NCBI RefSeq assembly: GCF_041261445.1 | Contig: NZ_JBGCCU010000025.1 | Span: forward strand, 1-64,000 | DNA: 64,000 nt | Source of the DNA: Catenulispora sp. EB89 | GTDB taxonomy: Bacteria > Actinomycetota > Actinomycetes > Streptomycetales > Catenulisporaceae | Direction of reading: 5' to 3' | Shown here: positions 10,290 to 17,700 of the stretch, piece after piece | Layout of the letters: each line of letters starts with the position of its first letter | How positions within the stretch are numbered: position 1 is the first letter of the stretch | Notes under the pieces: generated by a model | Database searches by the model: none | Told to the model about the DNA's origin: nothing | What the model saw: only the letters and a program-made list of their open reading frames with translations | Made by a program: the position numbers and the translations under genes

Positions 10290-10676
10290 CCCGACGCCGG
10301 CCCGGGGCCCCGTCGAGGGCCCGGACGTTCCGCCGTCGGAATCCCGCTGCAAGCCTGGGTAAACCTGGGCAACCCAGCGGATCTCGGCGGATCTCGGCGG
10401 ATCCCAGGGCAAACCACCGCACCTCAGCATCCTGAGCAGCCACCGGGCCGCGTCCCCATGGCGAACCCCGCTCGCGCCATCGGCGGAGATGGCGAAAATC
10501 ACATCTGCGGGCCCGGAGATCGCCCCGGCCCAGGGACACGGCCCCGCTCACGGCCGTGACAACAGAGGCTCGGTTGTGCGCTCGGTAGGTTGAGCACCTA
10601 GCATCCTTACGGCGAACAAGCCAGAACAATCAGCCCCTGCCCGGATTAACGGCAACCGAAAACCTGGAGACTTCCA
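10290..10676 (+). other. gene-free region before the phosphate-transport operon
   Basis: 387 nt with no supported gene. It contains the direct repeats CCTGGGTAAA and CCTGGGCAAC at 10354-10373 (11-nt-scale spacing, PHO-box-like when read on the minus strand) and a doubled CGGATCT motif. Overlapping -10-like hexamers TAGGTT and TAGCAT lie near 10585-10605, in front of the DUF47 gene. Confidence 0.4.
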
Positions 10677-11309
10677 GTGAAACTGCGTCTGACCCCCAGG
10701 GAGACCAGCTTCTACGACCTGTTCGCCGAGCAGGCTGACCACCTCGTCATCGGGGCCGGCATCCTCACCGAACTGCTCGGGGCGACCGGACCGGGGGCGG
10801 GTGCCGAGCGGAACAAGATCGCCGAGCGGATGCGGGCCGCCGAGCACGCCTGCGACGAGACCACGCACAAGATCTACAACACCCTGAACTCCTCGTTCAT
10901 CACCCCGTTCGACCGGGAGGACATCTACGCGCTGGCCTCCACCCTGGACGACGTCATGGACGAGATGGAAGAGGCCGTCGACCTGGTCAACCTCTACGGC
11001 ATCCAGACGCTGCCGTCCGGGGTGGCCGACCAGGTGGACACGCTGGTGCGGGCCGCGGAGCTGACCGCGGAGGCGATGCGCAAGCTGCGCGGGATGAAGG
11101 ACCTGTCCGAGTACTGGATCGAGGTCAACCGGTTGGAGAACGCCGGCGACCAGTCCTACCGCAAGCTGCTGGCCCACCTGTTCTCCGGGGAGTACGACGC
11201 GCTGACGGTGATGAAGCTCAAGGAGGTCGTCGACTCCTTAGAGGGGGCGGCGGACGCGTTCGAGCACGTCGCGAACACGGTCGAGTCCATCGTCGTCAAG
11301 GAGTCCTGA
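10677..11309 (+). CDS. DUF47 / PhoU-like regulator of Pit transporter
   Basis: 210-aa all-helical protein of the DUF47 (PhoU-related) family: MKLRLTPRETSFYDLFAEQA start, AEHACDETTHKIYNTLNSSFITPFDREDI (around residues 60-88, split by conserved acids that bind metal in PhoU folds) and DDVMDEMEEAVDLV. These proteins partner Pit transporters and probably tune phosphate uptake. The stop is 3 nt before the pit gene, so the two are one operon and likely translationally coupled. Confidence 0.93.
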   Translation: MKLRLTPRETSFYDLFAEQADHLVIGAGILTELLGATGPGAGAERNKIAERMRAAEHACDETTHKIYNTLNSSFITPFDREDIYALASTLDDVMDEMEEAVDLVNLYGIQTLPSGVADQVDTLVRAAELTAEAMRKLRGMKDLSEYWIEVNRLENAGDQSYRKLLAHLFSGEYDALTVMKLKEVVDSLEGAADAFEHVANTVESIVVKES

Positions 11310-11312
11310 CCG

Positions 11313-12323
11313 GTGCACTGGATCGGCCTGGTCACGGTGGTGGCCGTCGCCCTGGGGTTCAGTTACACCAACGGGTTCCACGACTCGGCCAACGCGATCG
11401 CCACCTCGGTGTCCACCCGGGCGCTGACCCCGCGGGCCGCGTTGCTGATGGCCGCGGTGATGAACCTGCTGGGCTCGTACATCGGGCTGCGGCTCGGCGG
11501 CGGTGTGGCCTCGACGATCACCAAGGGGATCATCAAGACCCCCGGCGGCGACGCCGGGCTGTGGATCGTGTTCTCGCTGCTCGTCGGGGCGATCGTGTGG
11601 AACGTGGCGACCTGGTACTTCGGGCTGCCCTCGTCGTCCTCGCACGCGCTGATCGGCGGGATGATCGGGGCCGGCCTGGCGGCCGGCATCACGGTCGAGT
11701 GGAAGGGCGTCTGGGAGAAGGTCATCCTGCCGATGGTGACGTCCCCGCTCGTGGGATTCGTCCTGGCGTTCTTCCTGATGGTGGGGATCCTGTGGGCGTT
11801 CCGGCGCGCGCACCCGGGGCGGGTGACGCGCGGCTTCCGGATCTCGCAGACCATCTCGGCCGCCGCGATGGCGCTGGGCCACGGCATCCAGGACGCGCAG
11901 AAGACCATCGGCGTGATCATGATGGCGCTGATCGCCGGCGGGCACGCGACCAGCAAGTCGGGCGTTCCGAACTGGGTGCTGCTGTCCAGCGCCTGCGCGA
12001 TCTCGCTGGGCACGTACGCCGGCGGCTGGCGCATCATGCGCACACTGGGCCGCAAGATCATCGAGCTGGACCCGCCGCGCGGCTTCGCCGCCGAGACGGT
12101 CGCCTCGGGGGTGCTGTATTTCACCGCGTTCGTGTGGAACGCGCCGGTGTCCACCACGCAGATCATCACCGGCTCGATCATGGGCGTCGGCGCGACGAAG
12201 CGGCGCAGCGCGGTCCGCTGGGGCGTGGCGCGGAACATCCTCGGCGCGTGGCTGTTCACGCTGCCGGCCGCCGGGCTGTGCGCGGCGCTGGTCTGGTGGG
12301 TCACGCACGCGATCTTCGGGTAG
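11313..12323 (+). CDS. pit: inorganic phosphate transporter, Pit family
   Basis: 336-aa multi-spanning permease with the two PiT signatures: SYTNGFHDSANAIATSVSTR near residues 11-30, and the inverted-topology repeat in the second half (ALGHGIQDAQKTIGVI near 190, FVWNAPVSTTQIITGSIMGVG near 272-292). It moves metal-phosphate with protons at low affinity. GTG start at 11313 with AAGGAG inside the end of the upstream DUF47 gene. Length matches the short actinobacterial Pit (PitA/PitH type). Confidence 0.95.
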   Translation: MHWIGLVTVVAVALGFSYTNGFHDSANAIATSVSTRALTPRAALLMAAVMNLLGSYIGLRLGGGVASTITKGIIKTPGGDAGLWIVFSLLVGAIVWNVATWYFGLPSSSSHALIGGMIGAGLAAGITVEWKGVWEKVILPMVTSPLVGFVLAFFLMVGILWAFRRAHPGRVTRGFRISQTISAAAMALGHGIQDAQKTIGVIMMALIAGGHATSKSGVPNWVLLSSACAISLGTYAGGWRIMRTLGRKIIELDPPRGFAAETVASGVLYFTAFVWNAPVSTTQIITGSIMGVGATKRRSAVRWGVARNILGAWLFTLPAAGLCAALVWWVTHAIFG

Positions 12324-12344
12324 TCCGGTCGGGCGGCCGGGCCG

Positions 12345-12421
12345 GCTGGACTTGCCGGACGGGCTGGACGGACCGGACGGGCCGGACGGACCGGACTCGC
12401 CGGACTCGCTGGGCGGGGCTC
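12345..12421. repeat. degenerate GGACGG/GGACTC tandem repeats
   Basis: Short, imperfect repetition of (C)CGGAC(G/T) units between the convergent pit and pterin dehydratase genes. No open frame or terminator with a T-run is visible. Confidence 0.4.
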
Positions 12422-12492
12422 GGGCGCCTCGTGCGGCTCGGGCGGCGTCGCTCAGCTCGCCAGACCAGGCCTTTCGGTTCGGTGGGCCGCTC

Positions 12493-12786
12493 TCAGGCGG
12501 TCTCCGCGGCCAGCACCGTCTCGATCCGCCGGGCCAACTCCAGGTCCAGGTGGGTGACCCCGCCGGCGGAGTGCGTCGAGACGCGGAACCGCAGCGTCGC
12601 CCACCGCAGGTCGATGTCCGGGTGGTGGTTCATGTCCTCGGCGATGGCCGCCACCTTGTTCACCACCGCGATGGCCGCGGCGAAGTCGGCGGCGGTGAAC
12701 ACGCGCGTGAGATGCTCCGCGCCGCCGGTCCACTCGGGGTGGTCCGCCAGCAGGGGTGAGATCTCCTCTTGCGAGAGAATACGCAT
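12493..12786 (-). CDS. 4a-hydroxytetrahydrobiopterin dehydratase (pterin-4a-carbinolamine dehydratase)
   Basis: 97-aa PCD/DCoH protein. The motif EDMNHHPDIDLRW near residues 50-62 carries the paired His of the active site, with the usual THSAGGVTHLDLELA end. It dehydrates 4a-carbinolamine pterin, recycling the cofactor of aromatic amino-acid hydroxylases; no hydroxylase is nearby. I chose ATG at 12786 because upstream in-frame sequence is not family-like. Closely divergent from the Nudix gene. Confidence 0.93.
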   Translation of the reverse strand: MRILSQEEISPLLADHPEWTGGAEHLTRVFTAADFAAAIAVVNKVAAIAEDMNHHPDIDLRWATLRFRVSTHSAGGVTHLDLELARRIETVLAAETA

Positions 12787-12864
12787 GTCCCCATTGTCGT
12801 CCCGTTGCCAAGAGGGCGTCGGCGGGCGGTGACGGAGTGTGATCATCGGGGCCCGCCGGTGTCC

Positions 12865-12870
12865 TAGACT
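12865..12870 (+). promoter_or_regulatory. -10 box for leaderless Nudix gene
   Basis: TAGACT ends 7 nt before the ATG at 12878, and no ribosome site is visible. Confidence 0.5.
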
Positions 12871-12877
12871 CGCTGGA

Positions 12878-13288
12878 ATGACCACTGGGACACCTGTCAT
12901 CGTCGTCGGCGCGGCCATCGTCCGGAGTGATGACGAAGCCGTGCTGTGCGCCCGCCGGTCGGCGCCGGCCCATCTGGCCGGGAAGTGGGAGTTCCCCGGC
13001 GGGAAGGTCGAGGCGGGGGAGCGCGACGTCGACGCGGTCGTGCGCGAGTGCCGCGAGGAGCTGGGGGTCGAGGTGACGGTCGGCGCGCGGGTCGGGGAGG
13101 ACGCGCGGATCGACGACCGGTTCACGCTGCGCGTGTTCCTGGCCCGCATGCGGCCCGGTCAGCCGGAGCCGTTGCCGCTGGAGGACCACGACCTTTTGGC
13201 GTGGGTTTCGCGCGGCGAGCTGCTGGACCTGGACTGGCTGGCTCCGGACGTGCCGATCGTTGCGCAATTGGGGTATATGGCCTGGTGA
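12878..13288 (+). CDS. Nudix hydrolase, MutT-like (8-oxo-dGTP or CTP pyrophosphohydrolase type)
   Basis: 136-aa Nudix protein. The complete Nudix box GGKVEAGE..AVVRECREELGV spans about residues 40-63, preceded by KWEFPG. The size and KWEFPGGKVE start match MutT/NudG enzymes that sanitise oxidised or modified nucleoside triphosphates. ATG at 12878 is preferred because a -10 hexamer lies just upstream (leaderless). Confidence 0.9.
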   Translation: MTTGTPVIVVGAAIVRSDDEAVLCARRSAPAHLAGKWEFPGGKVEAGERDVDAVVRECREELGVEVTVGARVGEDARIDDRFTLRVFLARMRPGQPEPLPLEDHDLLAWVSRGELLDLDWLAPDVPIVAQLGYMAW

Positions 13289-13444
13289 AACCTACTGGCC
13301 GTTGTGACTGCTCTCATAGTGTGAAAGTCAGATCAACTGCTTGAGAGTGCGGCATTCCGGGAAGGATCACGGAAGACCCGGATCCGCAACACGGGGTTCG
13401 GCGACCGCACTGATTCTCAGACACCACAGAATCGAAGCCGCCCG

Positions 13445-16000
13445 ATGCCCGACACGCCGCCAGAGCAGCAGCCCCACCGGGAGCGGCAGGACAATCCCGG
13501 GTGGCGCGGCCGGGGCTGGGCCATGACCACGTCCGTGTTCGGGCAGGGCTCCGAGGGCGACGCGCAGCGGCAGCTGGGGCGGATGGCCGGGGTGATCGAG
13601 CGGGTACGCTCGGCGACCTTCATGCTCGACGGCGAGGGGACCATCCGCGAGTTCCGGCTCAACGCCGAGGAACTGCTGGGATGGCAGCGTACGGAGATGA
13701 TCGGCAAGCCGTTCCACGCGATGTTCCGGCCCGCGGACCGGGCGGCGGCCGACCGGATGGTCGCGGCGGTGCGGTCCGGCGACGACGCGCGCGGGGCGCT
13801 GGACGCGGTCACGCCGAGCGGGGCGAGCGTGCCGGTCGACGCGCATCTCATGGGGCTGCGGGACGGCGACGGGCACGTGGTGGTGTTCGGGTACGCCAAC
13901 TCCGCCGAGGACCTGATCCGGTTCACGCGGGACCGGGCCGTGCTGGACTCGCTGTTCGAGCAGTTCCCGGTCGGGATCGTGGTCTACGACGAGCAGGGGC
14001 GGTACGTCCGGCTGAACCGGGCGCTGGAGGAGATCAACGGGCTGCCGGTCTCCGACCACATCGGCAAGCGGGTCCGCGAGGTGCTGCCCGGACTTGATCC
14101 GAGGCTGGAGGAGATCCCCGACGAGGTGCTGCGGACCGGGGTCCCGGTGGTGGACGAGCAGTACGGCGGGTTCACTCCGGCCTCCGACGAGGAGCGGGTC
14201 TGGTCGGTCAGCTACAACCGGCTGCACGGCCCGGACGGCGAGGTCATCGGGCTGTCCGGGCTGATCCTGGACGTCACCGACCGGCATCGGGCGGCGGCCG
14301 CGGCGGCCGGCGCGCGGCGGCGGCTGGCGCTGGTGAACAAGGCCGGGTCGCGGATGGGGACGGCGCTGGACGTCGAGCGGACGGCGCGGGAGCTGGCCGA
14401 CGTCGCGGTGCCGGACTTCGCGGACGCGATCGTGATCGAGATCAAGGAAGAGGTCTTCGACGAGCGGATCGGGCCGGTCGGGCCGGTGTGGCTGGCTCCG
14501 GTGCGGCGGCGCCGGGTGCTGGTGCACGAGGGGGGCGGGGCGGTGCCGGATCCGGTGCGGGCCGAGGGCTTCAGCGCGTGGTCGACCGATCCGGACATCA
14601 GCGACCGGATGCTCGGCGGCGCGGCGTGGCACTCGTCGGCGGGCATCAGCGCGGTCGCGAAGGAGCCGATCCGGGCGGTGGACGGGACGCTGCTGTGGCA
14701 GCCGACCGGCGGCGACTCGATCCTGGTGCCGCTGTGGGCGCGGGAGGCGCTGCTCGGGGTGGTGCACTTCCACCGGCACCCGGACAGCCCGCCGTTCGAG
14801 CCGGAGGACATCGAGGTCGCCGAGGAGATCACGACGCGGGCCGCGGTGTCGATCGACAACGGCCGGCTGTACTACCGGGAGCGGACCACGGCGCTGATGC
14901 TGCAGCGGGCGCTGCTTCCGCAGCGGATACCGAGCCTGCCGGGGGTACAGGTGGCGTACCGGTACCTGCCGGGGTCGGTGGGCGCGGAGGTCGGCGGGGA
15001 CTGGTTCGACGTGATCCAGCTGTCCGGGGCGCGGGTGGCGCTGGTGGTCGGGGACGTGATGGGGGTCGGGGTGCGGGCGGCCGGGATCATGGGCCAGTTC
15101 CGCACCGCGGCGCGGACGCTGGCCGGCCTGGACCTGTCCCCGGCGCAGGTGCTGCACCAGCTCGACGAGCTGGGGGCGTCGCTGTCGGAGAACCACCTGG
15201 CGACGTGCATCTACGCGGTCTACGACCCGGCGACCGGCAAGCTCGCGGTCTCGCGCGCCGGCCACCCGCCGCCCTTGCTGCTGGCACCGGACGGGACGGT
15301 CGGCGGACTGGACGTCCCGCCGTCGCCGCCGCTGGGCGTGGGCGGCGGCGCGTACCGGAGCTGGGTGTTCGAGACGAAGGAGTTCGACATCCCCGACCGC
15401 TCCCGCCTGGCGTTCTACACGGACGGGATGGTCGAGGACAAGGGACGCGACATCGACGAGGGGATCGGCGTGATGGCGGCACTGCTGGCGAACTGCCCCC
15501 CGGACTCATTGGAAGAATGCTGCGACGCGGTGACGGACGTCCTGGGCATCACGGGCGACACGTCCGACGACGCGACCCTGCTGCTGGCACAGGTCCAGTC
15601 GATCCCCCCGGAAAGCAAGGCGCACTGGCAGCTCGACGCTCACCCCTCGGCGGTCTCGGACGCGCGCCGCAAGGTCCGCGAGCGGCTGGCGGAGTGGGGC
15701 ATGAGCGGCCTGACGGACACGGCGGAGCTGCTGGTCAGCGAGCTGGTGACGAACGCCCAGCGGTACGGCCGGTCGCCGGTGTCGCTGGACATGCTGAAGA
15801 CGGACCGGCTGCTGGTGGAGGTCGGCGACGCGCTGGACGTGGTCCCGCAGGTGCGGCGCGCGCAGGAGACGGACGAGGGCGGGCGGGGGCTGCAGCTGGT
15901 GAACCAGCTGGCCACGCGCTGGGGGACGCGGACCACGGGGAACGGGAAGATCGTGTGGTTCGAGTTGGGGGCGGGGGACGGGGCTTTGGGGCGGGGGTAG
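13445..16000 (+). CDS. PAS-PAS-GAF-SpoIIE phosphatase with anti-sigma-type HATPase
   Basis: 851-aa cytoplasmic multi-domain signalling protein. In order: PAS about 35-155 (LDGEGTIREFRLNAEELLGW), PAS about 160-280, GAF about 290-475, PP2C/SpoIIE phosphatase about 480-705 (VGGDWFDVIQ, VVGDVMGVG and FYTDGMVEDKG metal Asp motifs) and a C-terminal GHKL ATPase about 725-847 (ELLVSELVTNAQRYG, DEGGRGLQLVNQLA). This is the streptomycete Rsb/OsaC-like layout in which one protein dephosphorylates an anti-anti-sigma factor and carries a serine-kinase anti-sigma module. ATG at 13523 is an alternative start. No sigma factor or antagonist is adjacent, so partners are encoded elsewhere. Confidence 0.92.
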   Translation: MPDTPPEQQPHRERQDNPGWRGRGWAMTTSVFGQGSEGDAQRQLGRMAGVIERVRSATFMLDGEGTIREFRLNAEELLGWQRTEMIGKPFHAMFRPADRAAADRMVAAVRSGDDARGALDAVTPSGASVPVDAHLMGLRDGDGHVVVFGYANSAEDLIRFTRDRAVLDSLFEQFPVGIVVYDEQGRYVRLNRALEEINGLPVSDHIGKRVREVLPGLDPRLEEIPDEVLRTGVPVVDEQYGGFTPASDEERVWSVSYNRLHGPDGEVIGLSGLILDVTDRHRAAAAAAGARRRLALVNKAGSRMGTALDVERTARELADVAVPDFADAIVIEIKEEVFDERIGPVGPVWLAPVRRRRVLVHEGGGAVPDPVRAEGFSAWSTDPDISDRMLGGAAWHSSAGISAVAKEPIRAVDGTLLWQPTGGDSILVPLWAREALLGVVHFHRHPDSPPFEPEDIEVAEEITTRAAVSIDNGRLYYRERTTALMLQRALLPQRIPSLPGVQVAYRYLPGSVGAEVGGDWFDVIQLSGARVALVVGDVMGVGVRAAGIMGQFRTAARTLAGLDLSPAQVLHQLDELGASLSENHLATCIYAVYDPATGKLAVSRAGHPPPLLLAPDGTVGGLDVPPSPPLGVGGGAYRSWVFETKEFDIPDRSRLAFYTDGMVEDKGRDIDEGIGVMAALLANCPPDSLEECCDAVTDVLGITGDTSDDATLLLAQVQSIPPESKAHWQLDAHPSAVSDARRKVRERLAEWGMSGLTDTAELLVSELVTNAQRYGRSPVSLDMLKTDRLLVEVGDALDVVPQVRRAQETDEGGRGLQLVNQLATRWGTRTTGNGKIVWFELGAGDGALGRG

Positions 16001-16041
16001 GTGCCGGGCGGCGGCTTGGCGAGGCCGATCAGCGCGCCGAC

Positions 16042-16842
16042 TCAGCCCTTCGCCCGCCGGGGCGCCCGCGCCAGCTCGATCCCGAACCGCTCCCGCAGCA
16101 GGGTCAGCAGGTGCTCGTCGGAGGTGACCTCCTCGACGTGCCGGCCGGTGCTGTCGGTGGTGATCAGTTCGTCGCCGGTCAGGGTCAGGCGGCCGGCGTC
16201 GGTCAGGCGGGAGCAGACCAGGTTCCGGGTGAAGTGCGAGTCCGGTGAGGTGCACTGCCACCAGCTCGCCTGCGTGAAGTCGGTCAGTGCCAGGGGCTTC
16301 GGGTCGATGCGGTACTGCGCTTCGCCGTCGCGGAGGATGGTGAACTCCGCGTCGTCGTTCTCCGCGATGCGGAACAGGCCGCCGGGGTCCTTCTGGTCCG
16401 TGTGGTCGGTGAAGTGGAGCGGGAACTCGGTGTGCCGGCCGAAGCCGACGTCGGCCAGCCAGGTGTCGCCGGCGGCGTCGGTGACGTGCAGGGCCAGGTG
16501 GTCCAGCGGCGGGCTGTAGCCGTGCGCTGTGCTGAAGGTGCGGGCTGACAGGCGGTGCACGCGGTAGCCGAAGGCCTCCAGGAGGAGGGCGAACAGGCCG
16601 TTGAGCTCGTAGCAGAAGCCGCCTCGGCGGTGTTCGACGATCTTCTCGAACAGGGCCGCGCCGTCCAGGGTCACCGGTTCGTCGAGGTGGATGCTCAGGT
16701 TCTCGAACGGGACGGTGTGCAGGTGCGCGCTGTGCAGGCGGCGGAGTGTCGCGGCGTCGGGGGTCAGGGCGCCCTCCGTGACGCCGATGCGGGCGCGGTA
16801 GGCGGCGACCTGTTCGTGGTTCAGAGCGTGCGTGGGTGCCAT
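16042..16842 (-). CDS. nat: arylamine N-acetyltransferase
   Basis: 266-aa NAT enzyme moving acetyl (or propionyl) from CoA to arylamines or hydrazines. The catalytic triad is visible: Cys77 in RRGGFCYELN, His115 in LDHLALHV, Asp131 in WLADVGFG. ENLSIHLDEPV near residue 47 is the usual N-terminal motif. Convergent with the SpoIIE gene and just downstream of the sdh1 terminator. In mycobacteria nat lies in the cholesterol cluster; here it is distant from CYP125, so no link is claimed. Confidence 0.95.
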   Translation of the reverse strand: MAPTHALNHEQVAAYRARIGVTEGALTPDAATLRRLHSAHLHTVPFENLSIHLDEPVTLDGAALFEKIVEHRRGGFCYELNGLFALLLEAFGYRVHRLSARTFSTAHGYSPPLDHLALHVTDAAGDTWLADVGFGRHTEFPLHFTDHTDQKDPGGLFRIAENDDAEFTILRDGEAQYRIDPKPLALTDFTQASWWQCTSPDSHFTRNLVCSRLTDAGRLTLTGDELITTDSTGRHVEEVTSDEHLLTLLRERFGIELARAPRRAKG

Positions 16843-16870
16843 GGGTCCTTTATCGCAGATCCGGCGCGGA

Positions 16871-16912
16871 AACGCCTGGGGCCGCAGTCCTACGACTGCG
16901 GCCCCAGGCGTT
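16871..16912 (-). terminator. terminator of sdh1 operon
   Basis: Perfect 19-bp stem AACGCCTGGGGCCGCAGTC with a CTAC loop, starting 25 nt past the sdhB1 stop on the minus strand. It also lies just upstream of the nat start. Confidence 0.85.
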
Positions 16913-16936
16913 GCTCAGACGTGCGTCAGACCTGCG

Positions 16937-17698
16937 TCAGGCGTCCGACGAGGTGCGGCGGCGGATCTTGTTGCCCAGCCAGACCAGCGGGTCGTACTTC
17001 TTGTCGACGACGCGCTCCTTCAGCGGGATCAGCGCGTTGTCGGTGATGTGGATGTGCTCGGGGCACACCTCGGTGCAGCACTTCGTGATGTTGCAGAACC
17101 CGAGGCCGTGCTCCTCCTGCGCCGCCTTCTTGCGGTCGGCGGTGTCCAAGGGGTGCATGTCGAGCTCCGCCACGCGCATCAGGTAGCGCGGGCCGGCGAA
17201 GCTCTCCTTGTTCTCCTCGTGGTCGCGGACCGCGTGGCAGGTGTTCTGGCACAGGTAGCACTCGATGCACTTGCGGAACTCCTGCGAGCGTTCCACGTCG
17301 ATCTGCTGCATGCGGTACTCGCCGGGCTTCAGGTCCTTCGGCGGGGTGAAGGACTTCACCTCGCGGGCCTTGGCGTAGTTGAAGCCGACGTCGGTCACCA
17401 GGTCCTTGATCACCGGGAAGGTGCGCAGCGGGGTGACGGTGACGGTCTCGTCCTGCTCGAAGGTCGACATGCGGGTCATGCACATCAGGCGGGGCTTGCC
17501 GTTGATCTCCGCCGAGCACGAGCCGCACTTGCCGGCCTTGCAGTTCCAGCGGCACGCCATGTCGGGGGCCTGCGTGGCCTGCAGCCGGTGGATGATGTCG
17601 AGGACGACCTCGCCCTCGTTGATCTCGACCTCGAAGTCCTTCAGGTCGCCGCCGGACGCGTCGCCGCGCCAGACCTTGAACTTGCCCTTGTAACCCAT
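16937..17698 (-). CDS. sdhB: succinate dehydrogenase iron-sulfur subunit (Sdh1 type)
   Basis: 253-aa electron-transfer subunit. [2Fe-2S] ligands sit in CRWNCKAGKCGSCS near residue 52 with a distal CMT. The [4Fe-4S] motif is CIECYLCQNTCH near 150, and the third cluster site is CNITKCCTEVCPE near 208. ATG at 17698 has GAGGAG 8 nt upstream inside the sdhA end; a GTG at 17704 overlaps the sdhA stop as GTGA. The MGYKGKFKVWRGD start matches the Rv0247c-type subunit. Membrane-peripheral, passing electrons from FAD to quinone through SdhC1. Confidence 0.96.
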   Translation of the reverse strand: MGYKGKFKVWRGDASGGDLKDFEVEINEGEVVLDIIHRLQATQAPDMACRWNCKAGKCGSCSAEINGKPRLMCMTRMSTFEQDETVTVTPLRTFPVIKDLVTDVGFNYAKAREVKSFTPPKDLKPGEYRMQQIDVERSQEFRKCIECYLCQNTCHAVRDHEENKESFAGPRYLMRVAELDMHPLDTADRKKAAQEEHGLGFCNITKCCTEVCPEHIHITDNALIPLKERVVDKKYDPLVWLGNKIRRRTSSDA

Positions 17699-17700
17699 CG

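Noticed and set aside
12345-12421. CRISPR-like or regulatory repeat array
   Set aside because: Units are short, irregular and GC-biased without spacers; simple sequence drift between convergent genes explains them.
16042-16842. nat as part of a cholesterol-catabolism cluster with CYP125
   Set aside because: They are 35 kb apart with many unrelated genes between; gene content alone does not support a cluster.
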